Source of the DNA: Polytrichum commune
Taxonomy: Eukaryota > Streptophyta > Polytrichopsida > Polytrichales > Polytrichaceae
NCBI GenBank assembly: GCA_950295325.1
Contig: OX485806.1
Span: forward strand, 51,891,169 to 51,955,168
Direction: 5' to 3'
Length of the DNA stretch: 64,000 nt
Position numbers and translations under genes: made by a program. Shown piece by piece: positions 12,844 to 23,655 of the stretch. Every line of letters starts with the position of its first letter. The stretch's first letter is position 1. The notes below the pieces were generated by a model. It made no database searches, had not been told where the DNA came from, and worked only from the letters and a program-made list of their open reading frames with translations.

Positions 12844-14783
12844 GATCAGAAGCAACCGTTGTCAATGAATTTGAATCAATGAAAGATGAAATAAGAAATA
12901 TCAAAGTTAACACAAGCGCGCTATCGCTTCCAAATTACATTGAAAAGTGGAGAATTTTGCTATAGAGAAAAACATTTCTAATAGTAATAAAAGGAAATCC
13001 ACCATTTACGAAATTTACCCAGCTCACGAAAATTCATGGAGCAGATTTAATCATTAAGCGTGTTCTTTACAGGTGAATATTGAGATGCAATTTGGTTATT
13101 ATTATGCTCATTGCAACAATTTATTCTTGATGTTATTTAATTATGAAAGTTCTTTCACTTTGTTTGTAGTTATTTGTTTCAAATTATTTTTAACTTCTTT
13201 CGATTGAAATTCATTATAGATATTTACGACGAGAATTGGTGGCAAAGGGAGCTATTCTTGAATAAAGTTTACCTCAATACTTGGTAGCGTGGGTTGATAA
13301 ATATAGTGATTTTTGTATTTTTGAAGCATCCCATATGAAAACATGGCCTCTAACAATTTTGCAGTCGTGTACATGGTTTTTAGAATGTACACTCATATTT
13401 TGTACTACAGAAGAAGAACAAGAAAAAAACTCTATTGGCGATGATGTTTTTCTTCCAAAATGAACTCCTTCAGAAGTTGTTTGAAGTGTTGTTCAAGAGT
13501 TTCGTAGAAACCGCAAATGTGGTTTGAAAGTAACTGACACTCATTTTCAAGAAAATGTGGTCTTAAGATCATCATAAAAAAAAAAAAAAACATATGGTAT
13601 TAGAAGCATATGCAAGTGATGATCATGTGAACCTCGCAAATGACCAGAATATCAACAATGAAAGTATTGCCTCGGATCTAAGCTCAAGTTGTGTTGGAAA
13701 ATACTTCCGTTTTTAAGGTTATTACTAAAGAAACTCCTAGAGTGTTGTTGAAGACAAACAAAATTGTCAAACATGTAAGCATTTTGCTGATATTTATATA
13801 TTTTTACATTGTCAAATTTTTTTATAAAATTAAGTTTTATTGTAAGCAATATTGATATTTTTTTGTTGTTTGCAACAATTTGATTGTTTGAGAACTATAA
13901 ATGTGTCCAACGACACATGCCTGCACCGAGGTTTTGATTTGTTAATTGCAAACTTACCTGAAAGTCTCTTTGTGCCGCATATTTCTTATCCTCCTTCGGT
14001 TGTTCTAAAATGGAATAAGCACAATACCACTAAAATTGAATCAATATTTGAGTTTGCATTTTTGTTCTTTCACAACAAAGCATTCATTCTTTTGTTCATT
14101 TTGGAATGTAGAGATGTACGTCAAGATGTTCATACATATTCAGTTACGGCTTCACTTTATTGAAAGATTGGTGGGGTGTAAATGACATGAAATTGTGCTC
14201 TGGTATCGATGTTTCTGCCATAGTAAGTACAGTTTTTCACCTCAACATTTTCAATGGGTTTTGAATTTATGAAAAATGAAATTATATAGTTTTTATTAAT
14301 ATGTGTATTTTTTTGTGGCAGTCACGCAAATTCCGAATATTGTTATATTGTTGTAAGAAGAATGCATATCTTAATGCAGATGTTTATAGAAGCTTTATGT
14401 AAGCCTGAAGCAGTAGTTATTGATGTCACAGCTTCCACCGGTGGGTTTACAATCTTAATATGTACCATCGACATTCAATTTTTCTACCTCAATGATTCAA
14501 TAGATTTTTTTCATCCAATGCATTATAATGCTTATAAAACATATACTGAATATTGTTTTTAAAATTTTCATTTCAGGTGCTTTTGTGCACGCATGTCGTA
14601 AAAGTGGACGCCATCTTGTTGCTTATGAGGCAGATGATCTAATCTTCAATATAATACTTCAACCGCTTTGCCAATTTTCATCTCAAAATCCCGTAGTTGG
14701 TCAATCATTATAATCACCTTCATTGGAGGAGAATGATGAACCTCCTCGCAAAGTAGCAAGGAAATCACGTTTGAGTACATGAG
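12844..14783 (+). pseudogene. Beta-class amino-methyltransferase-like gene, spliced, decayed
   Basis: Several exons can be read. About 12,844-13,071 starts SEATVVNEFESMKDEIRN, has one stop, and ends TACAG|GTGAAT. About 13,220-13,560 begins YLRRELVAKGAILE and contains stops. About 13,880-14,220 holds GFDLLIANLPESLF, an N-x-P-type motif IV, then ILLFILECRDVRQDV and KDWWGVNDMKLCSG after a frameshift. About 14,323-14,440 ends VVIDVTASTG. The last exon starts at 14,577 (AFVHACRKSGRHLVAYEADD). The intron 14,441-14,576 is GT...AG and joins the motif-I loop in frame. Motif IV before motif I is the beta-class order (DNA N4-cytosine or N6-adenine enzymes). A TAA at 14,711 cuts the tail; the frame then runs on to TGA at 14,781. 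Substrate unknown. An RNA or protein amino-methyltransferase is the alternative. Confidence 0.68.
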
Positions 14784-15825
14784 TTTTGCCCAACCTATTG
14801 GAATTTATGATTACTTGTAAACTTGTGTATCGTCAAAGTTACTAACCCTCGTTGTGTATATCTAAATGCAGTGTTGGCAAAAAGATGGAGCAATTGTCAT
14901 CTCCTCCCAGGTCGTTGTTGCTTCTTGTATATGCGTAGAGCATTGCTCTTATCACTATATTCGTTAATTTGAGACTTTCTCTTGTCTCAAATTAATGTAT
15001 GGACCACAACAACATGGTCTAATGTTTGGGTCGTCCTACCTAAACCATCTTGATATGAGTTCTTAATTGGGTTTTTGATATGAACACCCACTTTAAAGTA
15101 TTTGCATCTTACAACATTCTCCAATATCTGTGTGATTTTATTCATGTTCTTATCACATATTATATTTGTAACTGTCTCAAAATGCCGAAAAAATCCCAAA
15201 TAAACGAATATAGTGATTCTTGCACAAGCGGCCACATCAACACCTCCACGTCGGTCCAAATCTCACAAGTTTAATCCCAATGTGGAGATGTTGTTTCATT
15301 TAGAGGCATCAGAGGACAATGGGGGCATTTAGATAGTTGAAAATACCATCCACCATATGCTTGATTGGATTGGATTGGATATGGTTGGTTTGAAATGTCA
15401 AATGATATTGGATTTGGCATTCCAATAAAACAGAAAAATTGAAGCCAGTGCTTTGCATTGTTTTTGAATTACCACAACTAGTGGAGACTAATTTTATTTG
15501 AGCAAATTCCTCTTATTCATAAACGATATGTCCAAATAATTTAGTCTCCCCCCCCCCAAAACGCCTCCATCAATTCATTTCTCAATATTTGAAATGTGTT
15601 TGCATTTGTTTTGTTGAATCTAGCAACAATGTCAAAATTATCCTGAAACTCTCATGCCAATCTTGTGTTTATTGATTTTGAAAGTAGAATCGTAATAAAT
15701 TCATTAGGTTTGTTGCATTTTGTTTGCACTCCCCACTTCTAATATTATAGAGAAATACGCAATCAATTGTGCTAAAATACCACAGTTATAGGATAATATT
15801 GTATGTAATTCCAAATATATTTCAT
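14784..15825. other. 3' part of the MULE, no gene seen
   Basis: AT-rich sequence between the methyltransferase stop and the right terminal repeat. It has a C-run at 15,548-15,556 and a short GATTG repeat near 15,362-15,382. Short open frames here have no recognisable motif. Confidence 0.6.
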
Positions 15826-15875
15826 CCTTCACTGCTCACAACTTACTGCTCACCGCTCACATGATAGCACCCCCC
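15826..15875 (-). repeat. Right terminal inverted repeat of the MULE
   Basis: Reverse complement of the left end: GGGGGGTGCTATCATGTGA, then GCGGTGAGCAGTAAG and GTGAGCAGTGAAG. It is immediately followed by the 9-bp duplication CGTGGGAGG. Confidence 0.8.
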
Positions 15876-15884
15876 CGTGGGAGG
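15876..15884. repeat. Right 9-bp target-site duplication of the MULE
   Basis: CGTGGGAGG, identical to 6,127-6,135. Confidence 0.85.
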
Positions 15885-16999
15885 TAGTCCAAAAACACAA
15901 AAGCAAAAAGTAATGTTACAAAAACAACAAGTATAAGGCCTAGTAATGAGAAAAAATTGACAAGATATTAAATAACAACCTATATATAAGAGGCCAACCT
16001 ATGGAAAACAAAATAAAGAAAAAAATTTAGTTAATGATGGCGTTGAAACCCATGATTATAGCCATCTAAAGACAAAGGAAGAAACTAAATTTCAAACCAT
16101 CATTATTTGTAAAATGTCAATTTCCAAACTATCAAATGAAGAACACACATTGGAAAATCCAAAGGAAACGAATCATTGTAATCATTTGCAAATGCTCACA
16201 AAAGAAGCAAAAAAAAAAATGGCAAGGCAACCAAGCAGGGAAATCACATAAGATAGTGGGGACCAAAGCAATGGGGGAGCAAACTTTGGAACAAAAATGT
16301 AGAAGAAGAACACCCATCATGGTGATCATGGATCTATTCACACTAAAAATCTTCGATTTCCCAAACGAAATTGTTTTGAGGGCATTGTGGAAAGTCCACA
16401 AATGGGCAACAATGCTAGTTGAATAAGAGGGGGGCAAAAAGGTGGGATTAGTAGGGTTGACGAGGGAGTTGGTGTGGGAGTTCATCGAAAGGTCAATATT
16501 TCCTTGAATACAAAGATCATCAAAACAATGATGAATGAATAGGCGATTCTCATCACACATGAGGTAGTTGTAGAATTCTTGGTTTTTCCACAAAAAAATT
16601 ATGTCACGCAAACTCCTGGGCATGCAATGGATTAGTGGGGCATCCAAATTTTTCATTTATCAAGTAGATAATTTTTTGACCAAAGAGGGATGGTCAATCA
16701 ACAAGTTTGCACCAATGTACATTCCAATAATATATCCCATTTTGTAGGTTGTTGTGTCTAAAAAAATGAATTTATGAAGCACATATATTGGTGAAGATGA
16801 AAGGATGGACCAAAATTTTAACTAAAAAATCATATTGCTAAAAAATTTGGTTAAAATTTGGAATGGGTGTGCACACCAATCAAACCTAGAAAACAAATAT
16901 CCAATTCAAAATAATTTTTGGTAGCAACATACATTATAGATGTAACCTTAAGGAAATGGTTTTTAGTCGATCATAAGACCAAGATAAACTTTGCATAGT
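15885..16999. other. Spacer, no recognised gene
   Basis: An open frame of 174 codons on minus (16,132-16,656) and one of 96 codons on plus overlap. Neither has a motif I recognise, and both are rich in low-complexity residues, so I do not call either a gene. Confidence 0.5.
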
Positions 17000-17004
17000 T
17001 GGGA
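17000..17004. repeat. 5-bp target-site duplication, left
   Basis: TGGGA, repeated at 18,473-18,477 on the far side of the solo LTR. Confidence 0.85.
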
Positions 17005-18472
17005 TGTGAGCCCAAAATGGCGCCCACATGTGTTCTTAACTCTTTGAAACTATTAGAAGTTATGTTTTGATGTTTTATGATTATTCACAAAAATATAAAA
17101 AGAGTGAGGCTTGAGTGAAGTTATGTTTAGACCTTAGGTTGATTAGAAGTTTAGCGGTGTGAAGAAAGTTCCTTAGTTAGGTGATCATAGTGTGTGGTGA
17201 ACCAAGGGTGGCTCCTTGAGTTAAATGTTTGAATTAGGATCTATGTTGTTGGTTTAAGAGTTGAAGGCTTGAATGATAGGATGAGAGCCTACAAAGTAGA
17301 AAATGATCAAAAGGTTTATCTTGAGCCTTGGGGGTGGTCACCTACTCCCTTGAAGGCTTAAATGATAGGATGAGAGCCTACAAAGTAGGAAAAGATCAAA
17401 AGGTTTATCTTGAGCCTTGGGGGTGCTCACCTACTCCCTTCCACCTCACTATATAATCCTCACTCTCCCCTCTCCTTTTTTTTTTCTTTGTGCTCCTTGG
17501 CACCCCACGTGTTATGAGTGTGGGTGTGTAGGAAGCAAGAAAAAAGCACGTGTGTGTGCAAGGTCTCAAGGTGAAGAACCAAGACTAATTAGCCTTGAAG
17601 TTAGTTGACACTTGTTAGGAGTAGTATTTGGTTTAAGGCATTTAGAGCTTAGTTCGTTGTGTTCAATTTATAGAATTTAGACTTATATCATTTAAATTTA
17701 TAGTGTTTAGAATTATGACATTTAGAATTGTAGTATCTAGATTCATGTTAGATTTAAAGCATTCAACCTTGTAGGCTTTAAGGCGGAGGCCACTTAGGCT
17801 AGCTGCTGGTTTGAAGTTGGAGGCAGTTAGGCTTAGCGGATGGGTTGAAGAGGGAGGCTAGTTAGGCCTAGCGGCTGGGTTAAGTAGAGCCAGTTAGATT
17901 TAGCGAATGGGTTAAGGAGGAATCTAGTTCCAACTAGTTGTGCACTCCCGAGTCTAAGCTAGAACGACAAGCTAAGTTACTACTAGTTAGTGAAAATGGT
18001 TAATTAGATTAATTAGTTAGACTAGAGGGTTAGGCTAGTTGGTTTAGTGGTTGCATTATGAGATGAAGTTGGGAAATATTTGTGAGGGACTTATGGAAGA
18101 GGAGGTAATGTTAAGTTATATAAGTATTTTTCAACACTTGTATGAAAACTTATGTGTCTCATGGAATCAACACATCATAGCCTCAGCAAGGTGTCATGCA
18201 CCAGTGAAGAATCGACAGCCAGAACCAAAGTTACAAGGGGAAAATCATTGAAGGCATGCGTGGCAAAGGCAGTGGGGTGGACTCTGGAAAAAACCAAGGA
18301 TGTGTCTATGCAGGAGGTTCACACTAATCAAATGTCATGATTTGAATTAAGTTAGAAACTCATCAAGGTAGAACGTACATCCCATATTACCACAAGTTGT
18401 TATGTTACACATGTGATCTCCAAACCTATAACCCGGACTAGGACGCTTAAGGGTGGTAGGTTTGGCCTCACA
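17005..18472. mobile_element. Solo LTR, family C copy 1 (1,468 bp)
   Basis: It begins TGTGAGCCCAAAAT and ends GGTTTGGCCTCACA, so the termini are short inverted repeats with TG...CA ends, and TGGGA flanks it on both sides. The same start and end sequences bound the insertion at 60,910-61,966, and the start recurs at 63,231. No polymerase frames lie between the ends, so it is a solo LTR. Internal features are an 89-bp direct duplication (17,262-17,439) and a degenerate minisatellite around GGCTTAGCGGATGGGTTGAAG (17,770-17,930). Confidence 0.9.
17262..17439. repeat. 89-bp tandem duplication inside the solo LTR
   Basis: Two adjacent units start at 17,262 and 17,351. Each contains GAAGGCTT, AATGATAGGATGAGAGCC, TACAAAGTAG and TTGAGCCTTGGGGGTG. 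They differ at only a few bases, so the duplication is recent. Confidence 0.92.
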
Positions 18473-20250
18473 TGGGACAATGGAGTTGAGGGAGGACGAT
18501 GAAGAGGTGGAAGAAGAGTCTAAAGAAAATGATAACGACATAAGGAAACAAGTTGGGAAACAATGAGGGTAGCAAAAAAAACACAAGTCAAAAGACAAAT
18601 CAAGAGGCCAAGAGGCCAAGAGGTCAAGGACAACAACTCAATCACCCAAGCCCCGTATTGGTTCTCCAACAAAAAAATAATATGCCTCCTTCTCCAACTA
18701 AAAAACTATTTTCCAACTCTATGGGGAGCAACATGGATGTATTTTACTTGGACCCACCCAATGAGACATTGCTCGAAGTAGCTCTTAGGCAATTGGATAC
18801 GGAAGTTAAATAATTAAATCAACTTTGAGTAATAATTCAAGTTATGAATATTGCAACCATTACATTGAAGGAGAAAGTGGAATTGGAAACCACCCTCGTA
18901 ATGTTTGTAGAGGAAATAAGAGAAAAACTTCAAGCATATTAAAAAGAATGATAGTGCACGTCTATGAGGAGGTGGTGGACATGATTTAACGTACAATCGT
19001 AGGCCTAAGGAATCAAGTATAAAAACAACTGAGGTATTGTTTTGCCTAGGATCTATTTCTTGCAAAGGCTCAACCACTAGTAGCTCGAGCTCTACGATAA
19101 TCTTGGGATAGGCAAAGTGAAAGGAAAACATATAATTGACAAATTTTCATGATGATGCCATGAGATTGGAATAGCAAATGAAAGTTTAACTATGAAATGA
19201 GATTGCAAAAAGGAAAAAACCAAAGCAATCACAAGTTATAGTTTGTGAAACTTAGATCATGAGCATTAAGTTGGCCAATCAAGATCACCAACAAATTATG
19301 AACATAGTGTATTTTGATTTTAAAGCTAAAAATGAGTTGGTTGTGGAATGATTAACATTAGTTGAGCAACTACGAAGGTATAATGAGCTCCCAAGCAAAC
19401 ATGTGATGATAATTGTAGAGTTGGAAGGGGATTAGCCAAACTAGAAAGACGACAAGAAAAATCTCCAATGCAAAGATAAATGGTAATAGTTTTTCAAATT
19501 TGGTAGTATATTCACTAATCTTAGAACAATGATTAATTATATCAAAAGAACTTGTTAGCGATCTTGCTCTGAATAAATTATATGGGTTCAATGTTATAAT
19601 GCAGAGTTACATTGCTTTGTTGGCACAATTTTTTTTCTTAGAACTAAATTTACAAAAAATAATTGGGCCAAAGAAATAGAAGAAAACTACATCATAATTA
19701 TCCAAAGTGGACACATTCAATAAAAAATGATAAAAAATTGTTTTCTTGAATTTGAAGTGCCTTCTACACCATAATCATACCAAAAATATTTAGGTAATGA
19801 GGACATGGGCCCTCCAAAAAACAATAGAGTTACACCCTCACAAGTAGAGTCATCTACACCACAATCACCACCCCCCAACCCAATTATCAAACACCAAATA
19901 GGGCATCCTTCCCAATAATTGAAGCGGATCCAAAACCAACCATGGAGTTTAGGGTAGATTGTGTTGCAAGAGTCCAAAGTCAATTTTTTAGAAGGTTCGG
20001 TAGGAGATAACCTAGTATAAAACCACATGTGGAGTTACAAAAATCTCAATCAAGATCAAGGTCTTCAAACACCTAACGCTTACCGCATAAAGACAATGGT
20101 TTTTCAACCACCATTTGGGTCAATGAACACACAGAGGAATCAACTTGATTTGCCAATCAACCAACTAGGCAAAACCAATGAAGCTATACCGAACAACCTA
20201 AGAGATGGCAATGCTAACTAGTAGCACTTCAGAAAATTCTAGGGATGGCA
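18473..20250 (+). other. Coding-like remnant on both sides of the solo LTR, identity uncertain
   Basis: Sequence right after the duplication reads MELREDDEEVEEESKEND-like on plus, then a lysine-rich stretch (18,540-18,640), and 18,553-18,813 is open. On minus, 19,370-19,591 contains ISEYTTKFEKL, which resembles the retrotransposon gag phrase 'SVsEYt.kFekL'. These may be parts of one or two decayed retroelements. I cannot name a family and the evidence is weak. Confidence 0.3.
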
Positions 20251-21889
20251 TGTACTTCAAAAAGAAACAATGTCAATATCCATTTTTTGATCCTCTAAAA
20301 TAACCCCTACACGGTTACCAAATTTTAGTGTATTAAGGGTCATCATTCTACCCCTAATAAAACCGCTTTCTTGTTTTTCCCTCTTGTTATCTTATTATAT
20401 TACTAGTTTTTTCACATCTTTGTGTAATTCTATCACCACTATGTTTGTGTATCAATTAAGACTTTCAAATGGAATCCTTTCTCAGTAGTTAACGATACAT
20501 TTTCATTTAATTATTTTATTTTATGTTTACCTTTATCATTGGTGAATGCCATCTATAATTAGACATTGCTTGTATTTGACTTCATTTTGTAACCGTATAC
20601 TTGATCCATGTAAGTTTTCAATTCAAAAAATATTAATACATTACTCTCAATTTGACCCCTTTTCAATGGTACATCAAATATTGATTTTGTGCATTTAATC
20701 TTACTATATCTAAAACCCATTGATTACTAATAGAAGATTATTTTGTTGACTATGTCCTTAGTATGGCTCTACACTTAGAATCCTTGCACGACTCTCCAAC
20801 TACCAAGTAATCCACAATACATGAATCAATTTCAAGGTTGCTACCAATCATATGTTTTTTTTTACATAGGACCAAATGGCCTCCACAACTCAACAAAACA
20901 CAAAGTAATCCCCACTACTTGATATAAGTTTGCCCCTTTAAGTATTTGCTACTTACCTCCAACAAAACCTTGATATATGTTTTGTATGTCATTCTTATCA
21001 TAATCATCCCCATTGGAACCCCTTTAAATATCCTAGGATTCTCCATGGCTACCAAGTACCATCTCTGTAAGAATAATTGTTTGATTCTACTACAAAAGCT
21101 AAAAAATCAACTAAATGTTAGTTTTCACACCACAACCAATTACTCACACCAAAATCAAGTGTAACTAACTATAGAAATTCCATGGTTTTTATCACACAAA
21201 TCCTTATATCAACATCCACACACATATATTTCAAAGAAGGTAACCTAACAAGATAGTTCCATAAAATTGGTTACAAAAAACAATGTCCCTACTCATCTTA
21301 CAATGTCTCTTTCAAATCCCAATAATCCTAGTACTTTGTTCTCTACCATTCTTTAGAAATACGGTTTTTTTAATTGAACCTTCCATATTTACATTATTTA
21401 ATTTGTTTTTGTAATCCTTATCTATTTCTTACTTACTTCTGCCGTTATCTTACCACCGTAAGAGTAACTAGTTATATTCTTAATAGACACCATCTTTAAA
21501 TGTTTTCCTACACGACATCTTCAAACAAATACAATATTTTAACCATCCTAGTACATACCCACAAAGTCCTATCACATACCGGAATTTAAAGCAATGATGG
21601 GGCTAAAACCCTCACCAAGTCCAATGCAAAGGCTCCCTTTGATGTCCCCAACAACAATCCCATTCACATTTACCAACCCTACCCTTATGACTTTCACATT
21701 AAAAACTTCTAGAAATGCCACATTTGAAACCTCAACACACAACTTACCTTTTTCTACAGAAAAACACCTCAATTTAATGATTCTTGAACGATTACAAAAA
21801 AACCATGCAAATGATTAAATATTGCTACCATATTGATGTGATTTAAAAATCATTAGCAATTTTTTTTTGTAGGTGCAATAAAAATCAAG
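20251..21889. other. AT-rich spacer, nothing recognised
   Basis: Only short unrelated open frames (longest about 74 codons, 21,594-21,818) with no motif I can name. Probably decayed transposon DNA upstream of the pol fragment that follows. Confidence 0.45.
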
Positions 21890-22920
21890 ATTTGGAAAAC
21901 TTATTATTTAGATGATCTAATGGTACCATAATATGCTCCATGAGGTTAAGGGTTAATAACATTATGGTGTACTCCAATGTAACAAAAGAATGCGCCAAAC
22001 ACTTGGAGCAGGTTTTCCAAAGGTTGATTGGGTACAAACTTCATGTGAATAAAACAACACAAGTTCCCACAATTCGAGATGGGATGTTGGGGTCATACCA
22101 TGATTCATTTTGAGGCCAAATTAGATGACTGCAAGGTAGAGGCAATCAAAAGATGGGAGAAATAATGTATCCAAAAGGGAATTAAGATTGTTTTTGGCCT
22201 TAGCTAACCATTATTGGCGATTTGTCTATTTTTTTTTAAAATTACTAAGTCTTTATCCGACCTCCACAAGTGGTCAGGTTTACAAGAGTGAGATAAAATG
22301 TGCGATGTTGCATTCCGGGAGCATAAAATTTTTCTTTTCCCTCCCGAGGATGTTAAAATTTCCATAGTAAGATAAACCTTTTGAGGTGCACAAAGTCACC
22401 TAAGATATTGCAATTGGTGGAGTTCCCATGTAGGAAGATGGGGTGGTGGCCTTCAAAAACAATAAACTTTTGGAGGTCAAACAAAGGTGGCCAATGCATG
22501 AGATGGAAAGGTTTGTGGTGGTGCATTGCCTCAAGTTGTGGCCACACCACTGAAGTTCGCATAAGACCATTGTCTATACGAACAATGTGTTTTAAGTGTT
22601 TCAAGAGTTAACAAAGGATCATGCCAAAGCAATAAAGGTGGGTGGATGTTATGGCTTTGTGTGACATCGAGTTGGTTCACAAGGCGGGTTGAGACAATGT
22701 GGTGTCTAGTGCATTGTATTGAAGGGAAGAACTTTGGCTGAGCCATTCCCAAATGCTATGGGTGATATATTATGGAGAAACAGAGGTGGAGACAATTGGT
22801 CACCATTTCTTGGATGTGTATGACAATTATAGAGTGTTGTAGAATCAAATCACGATGACTGTATTTATGTTGCCCGAAGTCAAAGTGAAGTCAAGATAAT
22901 TGTTATGTTGGCCAAAGACA
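21890..22920 (+). pseudogene. Decayed Ty3/Gypsy pol fragment (RT to RNase H)
   Basis: Near 21,910 the plus strand reads a LDDLMV box in the place of the reverse-transcriptase YxDD motif. It is followed by LEQVFQRLIGYKLHVNKT, then DDCKVEAIKRWE and a degraded FLGLANYYRxF (about 22,090-22,240). RNase H traces follow: PMHEMERFVVVHCLKLWPHH (about 22,495-22,555) and the tail phrase where ADALSR is expected (ADNVVSSALY, about 22,690). Many stops. A different family from the PHD-finger Gypsy. Confidence 0.65.
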
Positions 22921-22927
22921 TTTTGTA
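22919..22927. repeat. 9-bp target-site duplication of the MITE, left
   Basis: CATTTTGTA, repeated at 23,647-23,655 on the other side of the MITE. Confidence 0.8.
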
Positions 22928-23646
22928 AGGGGGACGTTAAAGTTCCCCCAACAAACTTATAGGGGAGGTAGGTTCGGGTAGGGGTAGCCGCCCGCCCAAT
23001 TTTTTTAGATTTTCTGGACCCGACCGAAAACTGATGCCCGTCCGCCCGCCCGACTTATTAGCTTTATTTTTAGTATGTTTGGTATTATAGTCGAGTTAAT
23101 ACGTTCTACTTTCACAGAGTATTCATATGCATTTAAATTAATTAAGTGTGATTAATTCTAGTAAGTCTATTTTATCATTAATAAGGCTTAATTAATTTGG
23201 TAAGCATACTTTCTAATATTTAACATACTAAATTTAAACCACGAATTTTAGTTCCATTTTAGAATGACAAAGACCCTTGCAATGGCAAGTCACAAAAATC
23301 ATAACCTCGGTGCTAATGAGGGTTTTATAATATTTTTGACTTCCTAGTTATTTACATGCTTTATTGGCGATTTCATTTTGAAAATGAAATCCCAATCAAT
23401 CGCTTATTTACTCAATGGAAGTGAACATATATATTGGATTTTGGACCTTAAAGGTGAAATGCACTCAATGTGGGATTTGTGGATAAGTGGTCTTCAAGAA
23501 TGCAAGGGCAATGGTTTTTTTGAAGTTGGGCGGGCGGGCAGCAATTTTCAGTCGGGTCCTGAAAATCTAAAATTTATGGGCGGGCGGCTGCCCCTGCCCG
23601 AATCTACCTCCCCTATAAGTTCGTTGGGGGAACTTTAACGTCCCCC
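22928..23646. mobile_element. Mutator-type MITE with ~125-bp terminal inverted repeats
   Basis: The left end GGGGGACGTTAAAGTTCCCC and the reverse-complemented right end agree over about 125 bp with few mismatches. The arms include CTTATAGGGGAGGTAG, a GCCGCCCGCCC block and AGATTTTC.GGACCCGAC. The flanks are 9-bp CATTTTGTA duplications. Long inverted repeats plus a 9-bp duplication fit a non-autonomous Mutator-like element. The interior (about 470 bp) encodes nothing. The first 40 bases resemble the block at 47,092-47,131 beside the Ulp1-type MULE, which could be its autonomous relative. Confidence 0.88.
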
Positions 23647-23655
23647 CATTTTGTA

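Larger units (their letters stand above)
6136..15875. mobile_element. 9.7-kb Mutator-like element carrying a transposase and a beta-class methyltransferase-like gene
   Basis: The element is bounded by inverted ends: left GAGGGAAGCTAGCATGTGA and, reverse-complemented, right GGGGGGTGCTATCATGTGA. Both are followed by GTGAGCGGTGAGCAGT-type subterminal repeats, and both are flanked by the 9-bp duplication CGTGGGAGG. Inside are a SWIM-finger transposase remnant on minus (about 6,420-10,712), a tandem array (10,745-12,300) and an intron-containing methyltransferase-like gene on plus (12,844-14,783). The two genes point away from each other, with the array between them. A solo LTR-like insertion (7,374-8,339) interrupts the transposase. 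Both genes have stops, so this copy is no longer autonomous. The boundaries come from the repeats and the duplication, not from the genes, which makes the cargo assignment fairly strong. Confidence 0.85.

Noticed and set aside
16132-16656. 174-codon minus-strand frame
   Set aside because: Low-complexity, hydrophobic and Cys-rich composition typical of antisense of AT-rich DNA; no motif.
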